In this document: piece after piece, positions 4,850 through 7,164 of the stretch
Numbering within the stretch: position 1 is the stretch's first letter
Layout of the letters: every line of letters begins with the position of its first letter
DNA from: Pseudonocardiales bacterium
GTDB lineage: Bacteria; Actinomycetota; Actinomycetes; Mycobacteriales; Jatrophihabitantaceae
Reading direction: 5' to 3'
Length of the DNA: 7,164 nt
Assembly (NCBI GenBank): GCA_030840415.1
Contig: JAVEEO010000380.1
Location: 1 to 7,164, forward strand
Made by a program: the position numbers and the translations under genes
Notes under the pieces: model-generated
The model's input: only the letters and a program-made list of their open reading frames with translations
Told to the model about the DNA's origin: nothing
The model's database searches: none

Positions 4850-6133
4850 TCAGGAAACCGGACCGGGCTGCACGCTCGCGGCTCCCGAAGAAACAGTTGA
4901 CGTCCGAACCTGCGGGCGAGTTCCCACCGCATCGAGATCGGCGGGTCCCTCGGCTTCGGTAGTCGCGTCCGGACCAGGATCAGTGGCGGCCTCGGCCGGC
5001 TGGCTCCGCACCAGCAACTGCTCGCGGGCATACCGGGCCAGCGTCACGGCGACCGCGACCAGTGGCACGGCGAGGAACGCGCCGATCACGCTGAACAGCG
5101 CGCCACCGGTGACCACCGCCAGGATCACCACCGCCGCGTGCAGCTCGAGCGCCCGGCCGACCAGCAGCGGCTGCAGCACGTGTCCCTCCACCTGCTGCAC
5201 GACCACCACCACCGCCAGCACGATCAAGGCACTGGTCAGCCCGTTGGTGACCAGCGCGACCAGGGCCGCCAGCGCGCCGCTGACGAAGGCGCCGACGATC
5301 GGGATGAAGGCACCGAAGAACACCAGCACCGCCAACGGCAGCGCGAACGGCACCCGCAGCACCGCCAGGCCGATGCCGATCGCCACCGCGTCGACCAGCC
5401 CGACGGCGGCCTGGGCCCGCATGAACCCGCTCAGGACGTTCCAGCTGCGCACCGACAGCTCCCCCAGATGGGCGCCACCCGCCGGGCCGGTCCAGCGGGC
5501 CAGCCAGGGAACGAACCTCGGGCCGTCCTTGAGGAGGAAGAAGCACAGCACCAGGGCGAGCACTCCGTGCACCAGCAGCCCGCCCACGGTGGCGACACCA
5601 CTCAGCACACTGCTGGCGATCGAGCCGGAGTTGGCCTTGAGCTTGTCGGTCGCCTGGTTGACGAAGTCCGTCACCGCGGTCGCGTCGAGATTGAACGGCG
5701 GCCGGGCAATGCGGTCCTTGAGATCGGCCAGCCCGGCTGCCACCGCATCGGTGAACTCGGGCCACTGGTCGCTCACCTGGGGCACCAGGATCGCACCGAG
5801 GCCACCCAGCACGGCCAGCGCGCCCAGCAGCGTGAACAGGGCTGCCAGGGCCGGCGGTAGGAACCTGCGCAGCAGCCGGGTGACCGGCCAGAGCACCGAG
5901 GCGAGGAAGAGGGCGAGCAGGACGGGCAGAACCGCATCCCACAACTTGCCCAGTACCCAGGCCACCACGACCACGGCCGCGCCGGTCAGCAGCAGCCGCA
6001 GGCTCCAGGTCGCCACGGTGGCGCCGGCCTCTTCGAGCACCGCGGCCGGCCCGGCAGGGCGACGGGAGTCGGCCGGCCCCGCCACCGGGACGGGTTCGGC
6101 AAGGGCGGCTGGACGAAATCGGCGGGCAAACAT
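4850..6133 (-). CDS. AI-2E / PerM-family membrane transport protein
   Basis: A 427-residue polytopic membrane protein of the AI-2E transporter (PerM/YdiK-like) family; members are proposed exporters or ion antiporters with varied substrates. Hydrophobic segments lie at about 47-82, 95-118, 175-201, 242-295, 301-314 and 333-368. Family signatures are visible: FLLKDGPRF at about 199-207, FFGAFIPIVGAF at about 272-283, QQVEGHVLQPLLVGRALELH at about 313-332, and GALFSVIGAFLAVP at about 344-357. The soluble part before LLKDG (about 119-172) is also typical. The start MFARRF was chosen because AGGAG (complement 6143-6147) sits 9 bases upstream. That site overlaps the stop of the preceding terC remnant, implying translational coupling. 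The last ~50 residues form a disordered Ala/Glu/Asp/Pro tail, less conserved in such proteins. The substrate is unknown. Confidence 0.88.
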   Translation of the reverse strand: MFARRFRPAALAEPVPVAGPADSRRPAGPAAVLEEAGATVATWSLRLLLTGAAVVVVAWVLGKLWDAVLPVLLALFLASVLWPVTRLLRRFLPPALAALFTLLGALAVLGGLGAILVPQVSDQWPEFTDAVAAGLADLKDRIARPPFNLDATAVTDFVNQATDKLKANSGSIASSVLSGVATVGGLLVHGVLALVLCFFLLKDGPRFVPWLARWTGPAGGAHLGELSVRSWNVLSGFMRAQAAVGLVDAVAIGIGLAVLRVPFALPLAVLVFFGAFIPIVGAFVSGALAALVALVTNGLTSALIVLAVVVVVQQVEGHVLQPLLVGRALELHAAVVILAVVTGGALFSVIGAFLAVPLVAVAVTLARYAREQLLVRSQPAEAATDPGPDATTEAEGPADLDAVGTRPQVRTSTVSSGAASVQPGPVS

Positions 6134-6146
6134 GTGGTGGTGCTCC

Positions 6147-6457
6147 TCAGCTGTGCGGTGGTGGGCTGGCAACGGCTTCTCCCCGGCGCACCGCCGCGTC
6201 GTGGCTGACGCGGGCGCGTTCGAGCAGTTCCATCAGGGCGGGTTCGTCCCGGACCTTCTGGTGGTACTTCGGGCCGAGCGCGACGATCTGGTCGCGTTCG
6301 GCAAGCAGCGCGCGGAAGATTCGCTCGCGCTCGGCCGGAGCGCGGCCTCCCGCAGCGTCGGGACGTGCGCCTTGCGGACGTGGAAGGCGAAGTCGAAGAC
6401 CAGGAGTCCGGCGATCGCTGCGATCGTCAGCCCCCAGACCAGCGGCGATACCTCCAT
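6147..6457 (-). pseudogene. terC-family gene remnant: N-terminus intact, body deleted, tail out of frame
   Basis: From ATG 6455-6457, preceded by a strong AGGAG (complement 6463-6467, spacing 5), the frame encodes about 40 residues. They begin MEVSPLVWGLTIAAIAGLLV and continue to HVRKAHVPTLREAA. This is the start of TerC-family integral membrane proteins (tellurite resistance/metal-ion linked), normally some 300 or more residues with many membrane segments. After LREAA, the frame turns into Ser/Arg-rich sequence that does not resemble TerC. Another frame then carries a good coding stretch, 6341 down to the TGA at 6147-6149 (ERERIFRALLAERDQIVALG ... LLERARVSHDAAVRRGE), with no start of its own. 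The simplest reading is that an internal deletion removed the membrane body and left a frameshifted junction. The origin of the tail, whether terC or a neighbour, is unclear. An assembly error could look the same. Confidence 0.7.
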
Positions 6458-6548
6458 CGTTGCTCCTGCCTGGATGCGACCGGTGCGGCGCAGCGGTGAG
6501 CCCGAGCCCGGCGAACGGTTGGCTTCCGTCCGGGCCGAGGCCCCTCCA

Positions 6549-6559
6549 CTGTGTCACAG
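6549..6559. promoter_or_regulatory. Perfect 11-bp palindrome in the divergent spacer (possible operator)
   Basis: CTGTG-T-CACAG lies in the 189-bp gap between the divergent terC remnant and the DUF899 gene. It is 92 bases from the terC start and 88 from the DUF899 start. Its symmetry and central placement suit a dimeric repressor or activator. It resembles CRP-type half sites, but without their usual six-base spacer. One copy only; binding is unproven. Confidence 0.3.
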
Positions 6560-6646
6560 CGCCACTGCCGAGCCCGCCACGAAAGCCCGTGCGCGGGGCA
6601 GCCCGGGGGCTGGTGCGGCCGTCGGCCGGCGGTACAGAATTGCCCG

Positions 6647-7164
6647 ATGGAAACCCCGAGCACCGCTGCGGCGAAGCCACCCGTCGTGTCCGCCGAGGAA
6701 TGGCAGCAGGCCCGCGACGAGCTGATGATCGCGGAGAAGGAACTCACCCGGGCCCAGGACCGGCTCGCCGCCCGGCGCCGCCGGCTGCCGATGGTCCGGT
6801 TCGACAACGCCTACTCATTCGACACCCCCAGCGGCCGGCGGACCCTGCTGGAGCTGTTCGAGGGCCGGCAACAGCTGGTCGTCTACCAGTTCATGGACCT
6901 CGGGCCGGATCGCTACTGCCCCGGCTGCACCTTCTTCACCAACAACGTCCCGGCGCCGGCACTGGCCGCGATGGCCGAGCGCGGGGTGAGCTGGGCGACC
7001 GTCTCGAACATGCCGCTGGCCCAGATCCAGGCCCGCAAGCAGGAGCGGGGCTGGGACCTGCCGTTCTACTCCTCGCGCGGCACGTCGTTCTCGGCCGACA
7101 CCGGCGCGGGCGGCGGCTTCGCCCTCAGCCTGTTCCTGCGCGACGGCGACGAGGTCTACCGCAC
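6647..7164 (+). CDS. DUF899 thioredoxin-like protein, 3' end outside window
   Basis: The first 172 complete codons of a DUF899-family protein, a predicted thioredoxin-fold protein of unknown substrate. Residues 13-50 match the family's N-terminal helix pattern (VVSAEEWQQARDELMIAEKE, then LTRAQDRLAARRR...LPMVR). Next come YSFDTPSGRRTLLELFEGR (about 56-74), the strand QLVVYQFM (about 76-83) and the redox-type motif CPGC (Cys91, Cys94) followed by TFFTNN. WDLPFYSSRGTSF at about 136-148 and the strand FALSLFLRDGDEVYR near the edge are also family-like. ATG 6647 has no Shine-Dalgarno sequence. TACAGA at 6633-6638 could be a -10 element giving a leaderless or near-leaderless mRNA, but it is imperfect. 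The gene is divergent from the terC remnant. The frame runs off the right edge; coding continuity is clear. Confidence 0.88.
   Translation, partial: METPSTAAAKPPVVSAEEWQQARDELMIAEKELTRAQDRLAARRRRLPMVRFDNAYSFDTPSGRRTLLELFEGRQQLVVYQFMDLGPDRYCPGCTFFTNNVPAPALAAMAERGVSWATVSNMPLAQIQARKQERGWDLPFYSSRGTSFSADTGAGGGFALSLFLRDGDEVYR

Noticed and set aside
4980..5942. Second minus-strand frame and a plus-strand Gln/Arg-rich frame inside the AI-2E gene
   Set aside because: Both lie within the transporter gene in other frames and have extreme composition with no recognisable motifs.
4824..6725. Plus-strand 633-codon open frame
   Set aside because: It is antisense to the AI-2E transporter gene, with Ser/Thr/Ala/Arg-rich low-complexity translation and no domain; a GC-driven shadow.

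Overview
The window looks like a chromosomal segment of a high-GC actinomycete, most probably a Mycobacterium or Mycolicibacterium-type organism. The left part has, in order, the 3' end of a PonA2-type penicillin-binding protein with a PASTA domain, a YqeY-like gene on the opposite strand, a calcineurin-like phosphoesterase, and a tRNA-Pro(CGG). From memory this matches the neighbourhood after ponA2 in mycobacteria (the Rv3682-Rv3683 region of M. tuberculosis). No database search was possible.

Layout. Positions 1-702 hold the ponA2 3' end, which includes the KTGT motif of the transpeptidase. It converges on yqeY (complement 805-1260), and a small array of roughly 20-bp imperfect repeats lies across the convergent ends. 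yqeY and the phosphoesterase gene (1318-2223) are divergent and share a 57-bp spacer. In that spacer each start codon sits exactly 7 bases after a TANNNT -10 hexamer, so both mRNAs are probably leaderless. The tRNA-Pro (2281-2357) follows, with its own -10 hexamer.

Immediately after the tRNA, the sequence changes to about 2.4 kb of unfamiliar small genes (2364-4757). GC content is locally much lower (25 of 60 bases in 3961-4020, against 43 of 60 in 5041-5100). Three + strand hypotheticals (2514-3143, 3236-3736, 3747-4067) are followed by a 350-bp stretch without a firm gene and a - strand 113-residue hypothetical (4416-4757). This has the position and composition of an accessory segment beside a tRNA. 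However, no integrase and no second copy of the tRNA 3' end is visible here.

The right part returns to ordinary high-GC sequence. It has an AI-2E/PerM-family membrane protein (complement 4850-6133) and, just upstream in the same transcription unit, the wreck of a terC gene (complement 6147-6457). The TerC start region and ribosome binding site are intact, but the body of the gene is missing and the remaining tail is in another frame. A divergent DUF899 thioredoxin-like gene (6647 onward) runs off the right edge.

The genes do not form one pathway. The left block concerns the cell wall and housekeeping, the middle is unknown cargo, and the right block contains membrane and redox functions. I see no complete, recognisable new system. 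The items most worth a second look are the terC deletion/frameshift, the tRNA-linked low-GC cargo and the paired leaderless starts.
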